This document shows positions 36,101-45,983 of a DNA stretch of 64,000 nucleotides, piece by piece. The stretch covers positions 1 through 64,000 of the forward strand of contig SXXW01000007.1 in NCBI GenBank assembly GCA_005791165.1, given 5' to 3'. The position numbers and the translations under genes were made by a program. The notes beneath the pieces are model-generated. The model did not search any database and was not told where the DNA came from. It worked only from the letters and a program-made list of their open reading frames with translations. The DNA is from Cytophagaceae bacterium. GTDB taxonomy: Bacteria; Bacteroidota; Bacteroidia; Cytophagales; Spirosomataceae. Position 1 is the stretch's first letter. Each line of letters begins with the position of its first letter.

Positions 36101-37567
36101 ATGAGTGAATTTTTACGTTTGGGATTGAATCCACAATTACAACGCGCTTGCGATGTGGTTGGATATTCTTTACCAACTCCCATTCAGGAGAAGGCAATTC
36201 CCTTATTATTGCAGGGTCATGACGTTTTAGGAATAGCTCAAACGGGAACTGGTAAGACGGCAGCGTATGCTTTGCCGATTTTAATGCGGTGCAAATACAC
36301 GCAAGGGAACTTACCAAGAGCCCTTATTTTAGCTCCAACTCGTGAACTTGTCATGCAAATTCATGAAGTGATGGTGGGTTTGGCACAGTTTACCGACTTA
36401 AGAATTTTAGCTCTTTATGGAGGCTTAGGTCCTAAAACGCAAATCCAAACGCTAGAAGCCGGGGTAGATATTTTAGTTTCAACCCCCGGTCGGTTTTTAG
36501 AATTATACCGGAAAGAAGCCATAGGAACAAAAGATCTTAAATACCTGATATTAGACGAGGCAGACAAAATGATGGACATGGGATTTATGCCACAGATTCG
36601 TCAAATTTTAGAAAAAATACCTTACAAAAAGCGTCAAAATGGATTGTTTTCGGCAACTTTTCCCGAGAAAGTGGAAAACCTTTCCCATGAATTTTTAGAA
36701 TTTCCGCATAAAATTGAAGTTACACCTCAGGCTACTCCGGCAAGCCAAGTCACACAATTTGTTTTTGAAGCGCAAAATGTTCAAACCAAATTGAACGCAC
36801 TTGCACACTTCTTGCAAAACCCTGAATTTGAGAGAGTTATGATATTTTGTAGAAGCAAGGATATTGTAAACCAGGTGGAAAAATATTTAAGCTTTAGGGT
36901 TGTTCCTGTGGATCAAATTCGAGTGATACATTCCAACAAAGGTCAAAACACGCGGATAAATGCGATGCAGCAATTTCGAGAAGGCAGCATTCGGGTTTTG
37001 GTTACGACGGATGTAGCGTCTCGCGGTATCGATATTCCTAAGGTTTCACATGTGATCAATTTTGACGTACCATTAATCTACGAGGATTATGTGCATCGGA
37101 TTGGAAGGACAGGAAGAGCAGAGCAAGTGGGCGAATCGATCACATTTATCACGTTAGCTGAGACTTATCATTGGCATAAAATTGAGGAAATTATACATCA
37201 AAAAATAGATATTTCATCTTTGCCAAATGACATAAAAGTGGAAGAGACACCATTTTTAGAACATCAGGATATGCTGAGGTCGGTTGACGAGCAGCGAAAA
37301 AGAGAGGACCCAGATTTTAAAGGCGCCTTTCATGATAAAAAATGGGTGATTAAGGCTAGAGCCAACGGAAATAAAGCTGCACTGAAAGGATTAGGTAAAA
37401 ATGGATTAACGCGAAGTGGGGCAGTTGCTCAGGGAGTTAAAACCGGACCTAAATCAAATGGCAAAACGGCAGGCAAACCAGGACCGAAGGGCCCGGATCG
37501 CAATAATCGACCAGGAAGAAATTCAAAATATAAGACCGCCGCACCAGGAAATAAAAAGAAACGATAG
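36101..37567 (+). CDS. DEAD-box ATP-dependent RNA helicase
   Basis: A 488-residue RNA helicase with the full motif set: the Q motif (PTPIQEKAIPLL), Walker A AQTGTGKTAA, DEAD in LDEADKMMDMGF, SATFP, and HRIGRTGRAEQ. Residues about 390-488 are a basic, glycine-rich tail with repeated Lys and Asn (GNKAALKGLGKNG, then GPKGPDRNNRPG), typical of RhlE-like helicases that bind RNA non-specifically. It likely acts in rRNA or mRNA remodelling. The TACCTTTG promoter upstream is exact. Confidence 0.95.
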   Translation: MSEFLRLGLNPQLQRACDVVGYSLPTPIQEKAIPLLLQGHDVLGIAQTGTGKTAAYALPILMRCKYTQGNLPRALILAPTRELVMQIHEVMVGLAQFTDLRILALYGGLGPKTQIQTLEAGVDILVSTPGRFLELYRKEAIGTKDLKYLILDEADKMMDMGFMPQIRQILEKIPYKKRQNGLFSATFPEKVENLSHEFLEFPHKIEVTPQATPASQVTQFVFEAQNVQTKLNALAHFLQNPEFERVMIFCRSKDIVNQVEKYLSFRVVPVDQIRVIHSNKGQNTRINAMQQFREGSIRVLVTTDVASRGIDIPKVSHVINFDVPLIYEDYVHRIGRTGRAEQVGESITFITLAETYHWHKIEEIIHQKIDISSLPNDIKVEETPFLEHQDMLRSVDEQRKREDPDFKGAFHDKKWVIKARANGNKAALKGLGKNGLTRSGAVAQGVKTGPKSNGKTAGKPGPKGPDRNNRPGRNSKYKTAAPGNKKKR

Positions 37568-37576
37568 ATTTGTGAT

Positions 37577-38248
37577 ATGAAAATAGTAAAATTAATCATG
37601 TTGTTGATGTTTGTGTCAACGCTAGCTTGGGCTCAAAAGCCCGTTAAATACCAAGTATTATTTGGTAATAAAACGTTGCCACAAAAAGACAAATTGGAGT
37701 TAGACCAGTTTATTACTAGTTGCGATGCAAGTTTTGAATCTAGAAAAGAAGCGGCTAATTTCTTCGCTGAACGCGCTTGGGAGTTTGTTGCCTCAGGCAA
37801 ATTGGATACTGCTACTTATCGATTTAACCTGGTAAATGCGTTGGACACGTCAAGTATAGATGCCTTTTGGGGTTTAGGGGTTATTTCATTTCAGCGAAAG
37901 GATTATCCTTTGGCTAAGCAATTATTGGCAAAAGGATTAATCTCTGATCCAACTCAGGCGCTCATGCGCGTGGACTATGCCATTGTACTTTTGAGTTGTT
38001 ATTTAGATGGCAAGGATTGTGGAACTTTGGCAGAAGCGGACGCGGAGTTGGCCCAGTCTTTAAAAGACGAACCAAAGAACGCCAATGGGTGGATGAAGCG
38101 GAGTCAAGTAGCTTTTTATCAAGAAAAGTACGAACTCGCGTGGACCTATTTTCACGAATGCAGGTCATTGGATATATTGCAAATGGACTTGAATTTTGGT
38201 AGCCAATTGGCCGAAAAAATGCCAGATCCTAAAGGAATTTTTAAATAA
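37577..38248 (+). CDS. TPR-repeat exported protein, 223 aa
   Basis: A signal peptide is present (MKIVKLIMLLMFVSTLAWAQ), and TPR-like helices follow (IDAFWGLGVISFQRKDYPLA, then ANGWMKRSQVAFYQEKYELA). It is probably periplasmic. It starts 9 bases after the helicase stop and ends just before the next gene, so the three likely share a transcript. No function can be assigned. Confidence 0.8.
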   Translation: MKIVKLIMLLMFVSTLAWAQKPVKYQVLFGNKTLPQKDKLELDQFITSCDASFESRKEAANFFAERAWEFVASGKLDTATYRFNLVNALDTSSIDAFWGLGVISFQRKDYPLAKQLLAKGLISDPTQALMRVDYAIVLLSCYLDGKDCGTLAEADAELAQSLKDEPKNANGWMKRSQVAFYQEKYELAWTYFHECRSLDILQMDLNFGSQLAEKMPDPKGIFK

Positions 38249-38254
38249 TGAGCA

Positions 38255-39742
38255 ATGGGATTTCGTTCTTTTTTTGCCAAACCCTTTGCTAAACGAGTTG
38301 TCAAAAAACATCGTTTAAGTCATCAAAATGCGTTAGAGAGACAGGATTTTTGGCTGTCGCATCATTTAAAAAAAGCCGAAAATACGATCTTTGGGCAGGC
38401 TTTTACATTCGCCAAAATCAGAAACTATCTAGAATTTAAATCAATCGTCCCAATCGCCGAATATGAGGATTTAAAATCGTATATCGACGAGATGGTCATG
38501 GGGGCGGAAAATATTTTATGGCCAGGAAAGCCGGCATATTTTGGCAAAACATCGGGTACAACTTCTGGAGTTAAATACATTCCCATTTCAAAAGAGTCCA
38601 TGCCATTTCATATTCAAGGGGCGAGAGACGCTCTTTTGCATTATGTTTTTTACAGTGGCAATGCGGCTTTTTTAGATCGGAAATTAATCTTTTTATCAGG
38701 TTCTCCTGCATTGGATATTAAAAATGGGATACCTACAGGCCGATTATCTGGTATCGTAAATCACCATGTTCCTGGTTATTTAAGGGGGAATCAATTGCCG
38801 ACTTATCAGACGAATTGCATGGATGATTGGGAGGAAAAACTTGCGGCGATTGTTCAGGAAACGCATACGCAGCGGATGGGATTAATCTCAGGAATTCCAC
38901 CTTGGGTTCAGATGTATTTTGATCGGCTGGAGGAGTTGACTGGCCAAAAAGTGGGCGATTTATTTCCAGATTTTCAATTGTTTGTCACCGGAGGGGTCAA
39001 CTTCGAACCTTATAGGCAAAAATTAATGTCGTCGATAGGCCGCGAGGTCGATGTGCTTGAGACCTACCCAGCATCTGAGGGCTTTATAGCTTTTCAGGAT
39101 TCAAGCGGGGAAGAAGGGTTATTGCTTAATGTGGACGGAGGTATTTTTTATGAATTTGTGCCTACGGAAACGTATTTTTCAGCCCAACCGAAGAGATTGT
39201 GTTTGGCGGAAGTAGAGTTAGGCGTAAATTATGCCCTTTTATTAACAACGAATGCCGGTCTTTGGGCCTATTCCATTGGTGATACGGTTAAATTTGTATC
39301 CCTAAACCCATATCGAATTATTGTCACAGGCAGGATTAAGCATTTTATTTCGGCATTTGGCGAACATGTTATTTCGGAGGAAGTCGAGCGAGCGATGAAA
39401 GCGGCTTTGTCGGCATGTCCAGAGGCCAATATTGTTGAGTTTACGATAGCCCCTCAAATTAATCCTGCTCCTGGCGAGCTTCCTTATCATGAGTGGCTCG
39501 TGGAGTTTTCGAAGAAACCGAAAAACATTTCTTTGTTTAAAGATGCTTTGGAAAAATCCATGCAGCAACAAAATATTTACTACAAAGACTTGATTGTTGG
39601 CGGCATTTTGCAAACACTCGTTTTAACTCCGTTGAAGAAAAATGCATTTATCAATTACATGAAATCGGAGGGAAAATTAGGGGGACAAAACAAGGTTCCT
39701 CGATTATCCAATGATCGATTAATTGCCGATAAGCTAAGTTAA
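38255..39742 (+). CDS. GH3 auxin-responsive-promoter family protein (adenylating acyl-amino synthetase fold)
   Basis: A 495-residue member of the GH3 family, homologous to plant acyl-amido synthetases. The ATP loop FGKTSGTTSGVKYIPIS and ETYPASEGFIAF are characteristic, as is the ISAFGEHVISEEVERAM segment. Bacteroidota carry copies of unknown substrate; adenylation of a carboxylic acid and transfer to an amine is the likely chemistry. Its end overlaps the convergent acyltransferase by 9 bases. Confidence 0.9.
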   Translation: MGFRSFFAKPFAKRVVKKHRLSHQNALERQDFWLSHHLKKAENTIFGQAFTFAKIRNYLEFKSIVPIAEYEDLKSYIDEMVMGAENILWPGKPAYFGKTSGTTSGVKYIPISKESMPFHIQGARDALLHYVFYSGNAAFLDRKLIFLSGSPALDIKNGIPTGRLSGIVNHHVPGYLRGNQLPTYQTNCMDDWEEKLAAIVQETHTQRMGLISGIPPWVQMYFDRLEELTGQKVGDLFPDFQLFVTGGVNFEPYRQKLMSSIGREVDVLETYPASEGFIAFQDSSGEEGLLLNVDGGIFYEFVPTETYFSAQPKRLCLAEVELGVNYALLLTTNAGLWAYSIGDTVKFVSLNPYRIIVTGRIKHFISAFGEHVISEEVERAMKAALSACPEANIVEFTIAPQINPAPGELPYHEWLVEFSKKPKNISLFKDALEKSMQQQNIYYKDLIVGGILQTLVLTPLKKNAFINYMKSEGKLGGQNKVPRLSNDRLIADKLS

Positions 39743-40660
39743 TTTTATAATTTTGGCTCCCAAAATAGGCATCAATAAGACGAGTATGCTGGCGATTAAC
39801 ACTGGGATTCCAATGGCCCATAAAAAGCTAATCCAAAGAGCCAAGTAGATGGGGTAGGTAAATAACAAGGCCGCAAAAAGCACCGAATCAAAAAATACGG
39901 TTTGCTTAAATTTCAAGTCAACACCATATTCAATCAATCGATAATAGGGAAGGTGGAAATAATAGGAAAACCCATGTGAAATAGATGTTTTTTCCATCGG
40001 AACATGGATATTTTTTGACATTTCTTGCATCGCGGAAGCATTGAAAACAAGGCGGTCACTCGGTTCAATAATGGGTTTTATGGACGTGATTTCAGAGATG
40101 TCAATATTCACAATTTTGCCTATTCCTCTAAATGAATTATATCCGATTCCGATGACATGAACATGGGGAAAAACGGCAAGGGCATGCAGCGTTTCTAAAA
40201 TTCTAGAGGCGCCTTTTTTAAATGGTTGTATGTCATGTGTGTTTAAACAAATGCCTTCAATGAAGATTAAAACAGCGCCGCCCTTTTTAATGATGTTAAC
40301 AGATTCCTGAAAGGTGTGACTATTTCTGTGCAAATGTTCCTTCCCTTCCCTTGCCCTAAAAACGGGAATCATGCCAATGGATCGGAGCAGGTATCCAAAA
40401 ATGGGATTTTGGAAAACGTCTCCTCGGGCTAAAAAATGTATTTTTCTTTGATAAAAGGCGCCAATAATGACCGCGTCTAAAAACGAATTTGGGTGGTTGG
40501 CCACCAATAAAAGGGGACCCTTGGAATTTAAATATTGCTGATTCGCGATGTTTACCCTGGGGCAAAATATCCTTAGCGCAAGCCTTACCCAAAACTTTAA
40601 AAAATTAACCACCCGATATAATTTAAGATTAAATCTAAATAATAAAATCGCTTTGTGCAA
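39734..40660 (-). CDS. PlsC-type acyltransferase
   Basis: A 308-residue membrane-associated glycerolipid acyltransferase. The catalytic motif NHPNSFLD (HxxxxD) is at about residues 56-63, and FIEGICLN takes the place of the FPEGT block. Two hydrophobic segments near the C-terminus (YPIYLALWISFLWAIGIPVL, in part) suggest membrane anchoring. The exact acceptor, possibly lysophosphatidate or an ornithine lipid, is not known. It is convergent with the GH3 gene. Confidence 0.85.
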   Translation of the reverse strand: MHKAILLFRFNLKLYRVVNFLKFWVRLALRIFCPRVNIANQQYLNSKGPLLLVANHPNSFLDAVIIGAFYQRKIHFLARGDVFQNPIFGYLLRSIGMIPVFRAREGKEHLHRNSHTFQESVNIIKKGGAVLIFIEGICLNTHDIQPFKKGASRILETLHALAVFPHVHVIGIGYNSFRGIGKIVNIDISEITSIKPIIEPSDRLVFNASAMQEMSKNIHVPMEKTSISHGFSYYFHLPYYRLIEYGVDLKFKQTVFFDSVLFAALLFTYPIYLALWISFLWAIGIPVLIASILVLLMPILGAKIIKLT

Positions 40661-40701
40661 CGTTCTTAATTAGCTTAAATTTATGGAAATATTCAGAATA
40701 C

Positions 40702-41157
40702 ATGGAAAAAATAGCAAAACAACTGGCGGAATTATCAGCGAATATCGCTCTATTTGAGAGACAAAATGCGGCCGTATCAAACGCAAGTATTGGTTGGCAA
40801 ATAGACCATTCATTACGAGTAATGAATCAAGTTGTTGCTGCTTTAATTCGTTCAAATCCAGATGAGTATAAGCCTAAATTTAATTGGCGCAAAACATATG
40901 TATTTTTAACGAAGAGAATCCCTAGAGGAAAAGTGAAAGCTCCAAAAGGCATTTTACCTACGGAAGAAATCACGGAATCGAGCTTACATTCAGCCATTGA
41001 ACTAGCCAAAGAAAACATTCTTTTATTAGGGAATTGCAACCCAAACCACTTTTTTGAACATCCTTTTTTTGGTCAGGTAAATGTTCGTGAAACGTATGTT
41101 TTTATTGAGGTGCACACGGAACATCATTTGAAAATAATAAGAGATATGTGTAAGTAA
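40702..41157 (+). CDS. DinB-like protein (DUF1569 type)
   Basis: A 151-residue protein with the four-helix DinB fold. Metal-binding His patterns are visible in WQIDHSLRVMNQVV and in HTEHHLKIIRDM, with HPFFG between them, a layout I associate with DUF1569. Members may be metal-dependent thiol or transferase enzymes; the specific role is unknown. A 207-bp gap follows, before the Nramp gene. Confidence 0.75.
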   Translation: MEKIAKQLAELSANIALFERQNAAVSNASIGWQIDHSLRVMNQVVAALIRSNPDEYKPKFNWRKTYVFLTKRIPRGKVKAPKGILPTEEITESSLHSAIELAKENILLLGNCNPNHFFEHPFFGQVNVRETYVFIEVHTEHHLKIIRDMCK

Positions 41158-41364
41158 TTTGATACAATCGCATACGAAAAACGTGATTGCCTTAGATAAT
41201 AGCCATAATACGGTCACGGTTTTAGATAAAGCCAAATTGATTTTCAATAGCGTCACGCCTTAAAATAGTTTTCTGATTTTGCGCATTTTTTGATAAAAGC
41301 CCAATTTGCCTAGGAAGGCAAGGGGTTAGAAATTTGTACCTTGTGAAATATTAGCGCAATATTC

Positions 41365-42624
41365 ATGGCATCAATCACATCAAAAATCCTTCGTTATTGG
41401 AAAGTAATAGGGCCTGGTTTAGTCACAGGTGCGAGCGACGATGATCCTTCGGGCATTGCAACCTATTCGCAAGCCGGGGCCGCTTTTGGATTGTCGACAC
41501 TTTGGACTTCCATTGTTGCATTTCCATTAATGGCTGCCATTCAAAAAATGTGTGCCAGAATAGGTTTGGTTACGAACCAAGGATTAACCGGCGCCCTTAA
41601 ATCGCATTATCCCAGGCCAATTCTGTACATCATGTTAATATTTAGTTCCCCCGCCATCGTCATGAATATTGGAGCCGATATAGCAGGGATGGGCGCTGTT
41701 GGGAACTTACTTTTTCCTTCGATTGACGCCATGTTTTTCAGTGTATTTTTCACCATTTTACTTCTGGGGCTAATCATTTATTTGCCCTATACCCAAATAG
41801 CCTCTATTTTAAAGTACCTCTGCATCGTTATTTTGGTTTACTTTATTGTCCCCTTTTTGTATAAACAAGATCTTGTTGAGATTGCAAAATCGACCTTCAT
41901 CCCAACGATAAAATTTGACAAAGATTTTATTGCCATTATTGTCGGCATATTAGGCACGACGATTTCTCCTTATCTTTTTTTCTGGCAAGCTTCCGTGGAA
42001 GTAGAGGAAATGAAACACAAAAAGCATCACGTGATGGTCAATAAAAAAATCATTCATGAAATGAATCAGGATGTTGATTTTGGAATGACCGTTTCGGGAT
42101 TTGTGATGTACTTTATTATTTTAACAACGGGAACGGTTTTATATCAAGGCGGCATTCATCAAATAGACACGGTTGAGCAAGCGGCCATGGCCTTAAAACC
42201 ATTGGCAGGAAATTTGGCCTATTTGCTTTTTGCCATCGGGGTTATAGGAACGGGGCTGATTGCCATTCCTGTTTTAAGTGGGTCACTCTCTTATATTTTC
42301 ACCGAGACATTTGGGTGGGAACAAGGGCTGGATAAAAAATTCCATCAGGCAAAAGGATTTTATACCATTATTGCCCTTTCATTGCTTTTGGGTTTATCGC
42401 TGAATTATGTAGGCATTTCGCCGATGAAAGCTTTAATTTATACAGCCGTTTTGTATGGATTAACAGCACCGGTGCTGATTGCTATTATTTTACATATTTC
42501 AAATAATAAGCAAATTATGGGGGAAAATGTGAATGACTTAAAGGCTAATATTATGGGATTTGCTGCATTAATCATCATGACCTTGGCGGCGGGAACCTTA
42601 ATATACATGCAAATTTTTGATTAG
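41365..42624 (+). CDS. Nramp-family divalent metal transporter (DPSG variant)
   Basis: A 419-residue protein with about eleven membrane segments. The metal-binding site on helix 1 reads DDDPSGIATYSQ in place of the DPGN of canonical MntH. The helix 6 site reads TTISPYLFF in place of the usual Met-Pro-His. The metal-ligating Met is thus lost, as in Nramp-related transporters with a preference for harder ions. It probably takes up a divalent cation, but manganese specificity should not be assumed. Confidence 0.88.
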   Translation: MASITSKILRYWKVIGPGLVTGASDDDPSGIATYSQAGAAFGLSTLWTSIVAFPLMAAIQKMCARIGLVTNQGLTGALKSHYPRPILYIMLIFSSPAIVMNIGADIAGMGAVGNLLFPSIDAMFFSVFFTILLLGLIIYLPYTQIASILKYLCIVILVYFIVPFLYKQDLVEIAKSTFIPTIKFDKDFIAIIVGILGTTISPYLFFWQASVEVEEMKHKKHHVMVNKKIIHEMNQDVDFGMTVSGFVMYFIILTTGTVLYQGGIHQIDTVEQAAMALKPLAGNLAYLLFAIGVIGTGLIAIPVLSGSLSYIFTETFGWEQGLDKKFHQAKGFYTIIALSLLLGLSLNYVGISPMKALIYTAVLYGLTAPVLIAIILHISNNKQIMGENVNDLKANIMGFAALIIMTLAAGTLIYMQIFD

Positions 42625-42632
42625 GAAAAAGG

Positions 42633-43118
42633 TTAGTTTTTGACTTTAAAAGTCCAATGCATGTTGAATTCAGCGACCACAATTCCATCCGAATTTTTAC
42701 CGGTAGATAGGCAAGTGATTTTAGTACTTTCCCCTGTTTTGATGGCTTCTTCTACCGCCATTTCGATTTCTTTTCCCTGATCGCAGCTGAATAATATGAC
42801 CCCTGTAGCTTTTTTTAAAAACTTGGCTTCCATCCCTTCTACTAACATACTAACTTTCGGGGATCTTTGGTATACCTGCGATAAGGCTAACATCCCGCTG
42901 CACATTTCCGCCGCCATAGCTTCTACCGCAAAGTACATAGACCGAAAAGGATTTTGATTAAACCACGAAAGTTTAATGCGAACGACGCAAGTCTCCGCAT
43001 CAAAGTGTTGTATGCTCAAACCAGCAAAAAATGCAGAGGAGAGCTTTTGAAATAAAAAAAACTTCAATAGAATGGGTTGCGTAATGATCGACTTGAATTT
43101 ATGAAATGAAGGATTCAT
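42633..43118 (-). CDS. DUF4442 hotdog-fold thioesterase-like protein
   Basis: A 161-residue protein of the DUF4442 group related to hotdog thioesterases. Recognisable patterns are RIKLSWFNQNPFRSMYFAV and then AMAAEMCSGMLAL, followed by beta strands. Members resemble acyl-CoA thioesterases but often lack a tested activity. It is convergent with the Nramp gene, 8 bases apart. Confidence 0.8.
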   Translation of the reverse strand: MNPSFHKFKSIITQPILLKFFLFQKLSSAFFAGLSIQHFDAETCVVRIKLSWFNQNPFRSMYFAVEAMAAEMCSGMLALSQVYQRSPKVSMLVEGMEAKFLKKATGVILFSCDQGKEIEMAVEEAIKTGESTKITCLSTGKNSDGIVVAEFNMHWTFKVKN

Positions 43119-43240
43119 GTGATGAAATAAAAATTATCCTTGAATTAGTACTGCAAATAGCTAAGTAAAATAGGTTCTAAATTCGCTTTTAAAATTCAAC
43201 GAATATAGCAATTTAATTTTCCTTCCACCTGATAATTTCG

Positions 43241-43248
43241 TAACCTTG
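43241..43248 (+). promoter_or_regulatory. Possible -7 box for the malic enzyme gene
   Basis: TAACCTTG differs from TAnnTTTG at one base and lies 42 bases before the ATG at 43291. It is a weak match. Confidence 0.35.
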
Positions 43249-43290
43249 CGCTAGATTTATCAAGAATCTGATTATCATCAACAAACGAAT

Positions 43291-45579
43291 ATGGCCGATA
43301 AAAATACATTAAAAGAAGAAGCTCTTCATTACCACGCAAAAGGTAGACCAGGAAAAATTGAGGTTATTCCATCTAAAGAAACGGCGTCTCAAAAGGATTT
43401 GACATTAGCCTATTCCCCAGGTGTCGCGGATCCTTGTTTAGAAATTGCTGCTAACCCAGAAGATATTTATAAGTACACTGCGAAAGGAAATTTGGTCGCC
43501 GTAATTTCTAACGGAACCGCTGTTTTGGGTCTTGGAGATATCGGCCCCGGAGCGAGTAAACCCGTGATGGAAGGGAAGGGTTTGCTTTTTAAAATCTATG
43601 CGGATATTGACGTGTTTGACCTTGAGTTGAATACCAAAAATGTGGACGAGTTTGTTCGAACGGTCAAAATTTTAGAGCCGACCTTTGGCGGGATTAATTT
43701 AGAGGATATTTCAGCACCGGAATGTTTTGAGATTGAGGAGCGATTAAAGGCAGAATTGGATATTCCGGTGATGCATGATGACCAACACGGAACCGCGATT
43801 ATTAGTGCGGCGGCTTTACTAAATGCATTGGAAATTGTCAAAAAAGATATATCAAAAGTTAAAATTATCATCAATGGCGCTGGCGCATCAGCTACTTCTT
43901 GTACGCGGCTTTATTGTTCTTTAGGTGCGCAAAAACAAAACATTTTAATGTTTGATTCCAAAGGCCTAATTCACCCAAGCCGTACCAATTTAGATGGGCG
44001 GAAAGCTGAATTTGCCAATGATCATTTTTCGCCAGAAACAAGCTTGACGGAGGCTTTAGTGGGCGCAGATGTATTCGTCGGCCTTTCAAAAGGAGATATT
44101 CTTTCAGGAGAAATGATTAAGCCAATGGCCCCAGATTGCATTGTTTTTGCGATGGCAAATCCAACGCCTGAGATTTCTTATGAAAAAGCATTGAATGCTC
44201 GCAAAGACATTATTTTTGCGACAGGTCGGAGCGACTATCCAAACCAAGTGAATAATGTTCTTGGATTTCCCTACATTTTTAGAGGGGCACTGGATGTGAG
44301 ATCCAAAGTGATCAACGAAGACATGAAATTGGCCGCCGTGTATGCGCTGGCTGATCTGGCTAAAAAGCCTGTTCCTGACATTGTTAATTTGGCCTATGGA
44401 CAAGACAATATTGTTTTTGGCCGAGAGTATATTATCCCTAAACCCGTGGATCCCCGACTCTTAATTACGGTTGCACCAGCGGTGGCATTGGCCGCAATGA
44501 AGTCTGGTGTTGCCAAACATCCCATTGAAAACTGGGAAGCGTATGAACTTCAATTATCTAAGCGATTAGGACTTGATAATACGTTGATGAAAGTGATTAT
44601 CAACAAAGCAAAAACCAAACCTAAGCGAGTGGTCTTAGCTGATGCTGAAAATCTATCGGTTTTAAAAGCAGCCCAAGAAGTATTGCAGGAAGGGATTGCA
44701 ACGCCCATTTTATTAGGAAACCAGGAGGTAATACAACAAATTTTAAATGAAAATTCAATAAAGCTTCCAGGGGTAGAAATTATAGATCCTTATTTGCCAA
44801 TAGCGGACGAAGATAAAGAACGAGCCAATCGGTATAGCGAGTTATTATTTATACGCCGTCAAAGACAAGGGTTAAACAAAGCGGAGGCCCAAAAAATCAT
44901 TCGAAGAAGAAATTATTTTGGGAGTATGATGGTCAGTACGGGAGATGCGGACGCCATGATTGGTGGAATGAGTCGCAATTATCCTGATACAGTTCGACCC
45001 GCTTTGCAGGCTATTGGACGAAAAGAGGGTGTGCAAAAAGTGTCAGGAATGTATATTTTGATGACCCGTTTTGGACCCTTATTTTTAGCAGATACAACGG
45101 TTAATTTTAACCCAAGTGCAGAGGAAATCGTTGAGATCGCGGAGTTGTCGGCCAAGCAAGTCGAAAAGTTTAATATCAAACCTCGCATCGCTTTGATCAC
45201 CTATTCAAATTTTGGAAGTGCAGAAGGAGAAGACGCTAAAAAGATGAAAAGCGCGGTCCAACTATTAAAACAAAGAAATCCCAATATGATTGTTGACGGG
45301 GAAATTCAAGCCCATTTACCCTTCAACATCGAGTTGCTGAAAGAGAATCACCCTTTTAGTGAGTTAGCTGAAAAAGGGGCAAATGTCTTAATTTTTCCTA
45401 ATTTATCCTCTTCTAATATTGCCTATAATTTGGTCAAAGAAATAGCCGGAATTGAAAAAATAGGACCGATTTTATTAGGGCTTAAAAAACCAGTACATGT
45501 GTTGCAACTAGGCTCATCGACCAGAGAAATTGTGAATATGATAGCCATTGCAGTCGTGGATGCACAAATGAGTAAATAA
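43291..45579 (+). CDS. maeB: NADP-dependent malic enzyme with C-terminal phosphotransacetylase-like domain
   Basis: A 762-residue MaeB-type enzyme. Residues 1-~430 are the malic enzyme part ([39 protein letters not shown]). Residues ~430-762 form a phosphate acetyltransferase-like domain ([34 protein letters not shown]), which in MaeB is regulatory rather than catalytic. It decarboxylates malate to pyruvate, making NADPH. It shares one base with the start of the next gene. Confidence 0.95.
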   Translation: MADKNTLKEEALHYHAKGRPGKIEVIPSKETASQKDLTLAYSPGVADPCLEIAANPEDIYKYTAKGNLVAVISNGTAVLGLGDIGPGASKPVMEGKGLLFKIYADIDVFDLELNTKNVDEFVRTVKILEPTFGGINLEDISAPECFEIEERLKAELDIPVMHDDQHGTAIISAAALLNALEIVKKDISKVKIIINGAGASATSCTRLYCSLGAQKQNILMFDSKGLIHPSRTNLDGRKAEFANDHFSPETSLTEALVGADVFVGLSKGDILSGEMIKPMAPDCIVFAMANPTPEISYEKALNARKDIIFATGRSDYPNQVNNVLGFPYIFRGALDVRSKVINEDMKLAAVYALADLAKKPVPDIVNLAYGQDNIVFGREYIIPKPVDPRLLITVAPAVALAAMKSGVAKHPIENWEAYELQLSKRLGLDNTLMKVIINKAKTKPKRVVLADAENLSVLKAAQEVLQEGIATPILLGNQEVIQQILNENSIKLPGVEIIDPYLPIADEDKERANRYSELLFIRRQRQGLNKAEAQKIIRRRNYFGSMMVSTGDADAMIGGMSRNYPDTVRPALQAIGRKEGVQKVSGMYILMTRFGPLFLADTTVNFNPSAEEIVEIAELSAKQVEKFNIKPRIALITYSNFGSAEGEDAKKMKSAVQLLKQRNPNMIVDGEIQAHLPFNIELLKENHPFSELAEKGANVLIFPNLSSSNIAYNLVKEIAGIEKIGPILLGLKKPVHVLQLGSSTREIVNMIAIAVVDAQMSK

Positions 45580-45983
45580 TGATACAAGTACAAACACAAA
45601 TTCAGACCTCATTAGAAACAGTTTGGGATTGTTTTACAAACCCCAAGCATATTGTTCATTGGAATTTCGCCTCTCCCGATTGGCATTGTCCCAAAGCGAC
45701 CAATGACCTTATCGAAAGCGGAGAATTTCACTATACCATGGCGGCAAAAGACGGTTCTTTTGAGTTTGATTTTTGGGGAACTTTCACACAAATAGAACAA
45801 TTTAAAAAATTAGAAATCGTGTTAGGCGATGGCAGAAAGATGTCCGTTATTTTCGAGTCTAAAGGAGGAGAAACAACCCTAACAGAGCTTTTTGAGCCCG
45901 AGTCAGAAAATTCACATGAGCTCCAGAGAGAGGGTTGGCAATCAATATTATTTAGTTTTAAAAACTATGTACAAGCTTTATGA
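45579..45983 (+). CDS. SRPBCC/AHSA1-like domain protein
   Basis: A 134-residue START-like protein of the AHSA1 type. It begins [19 protein letters not shown] and contains PKHIVHWNFASPDWHCP, a pattern common in Bacteroidota members. Such proteins bind hydrophobic ligands or act as co-chaperone-like factors. It overlaps the malic enzyme gene by one base and the following gene by four, so it is within an operon. Confidence 0.85.
   Translation: MIQVQTQIQTSLETVWDCFTNPKHIVHWNFASPDWHCPKATNDLIESGEFHYTMAAKDGSFEFDFWGTFTQIEQFKKLEIVLGDGRKMSVIFESKGGETTLTELFEPESENSHELQREGWQSILFSFKNYVQAL

Noticed and set aside
41159-41263. Short plus-strand stretch that reads like a peptide (ends LDKAKLIFNSVTP)
   Set aside because: It has only a TTG start, no promoter and 34 codons. 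It might be a remnant of a lost gene, but this could not be supported.
42028-42035. ATCACGTGAT sequence resembling a parS core
   Set aside because: It keeps only CACGTG and lacks the flanking TTTC/GAAA of parS; it lies in the Nramp coding sequence.
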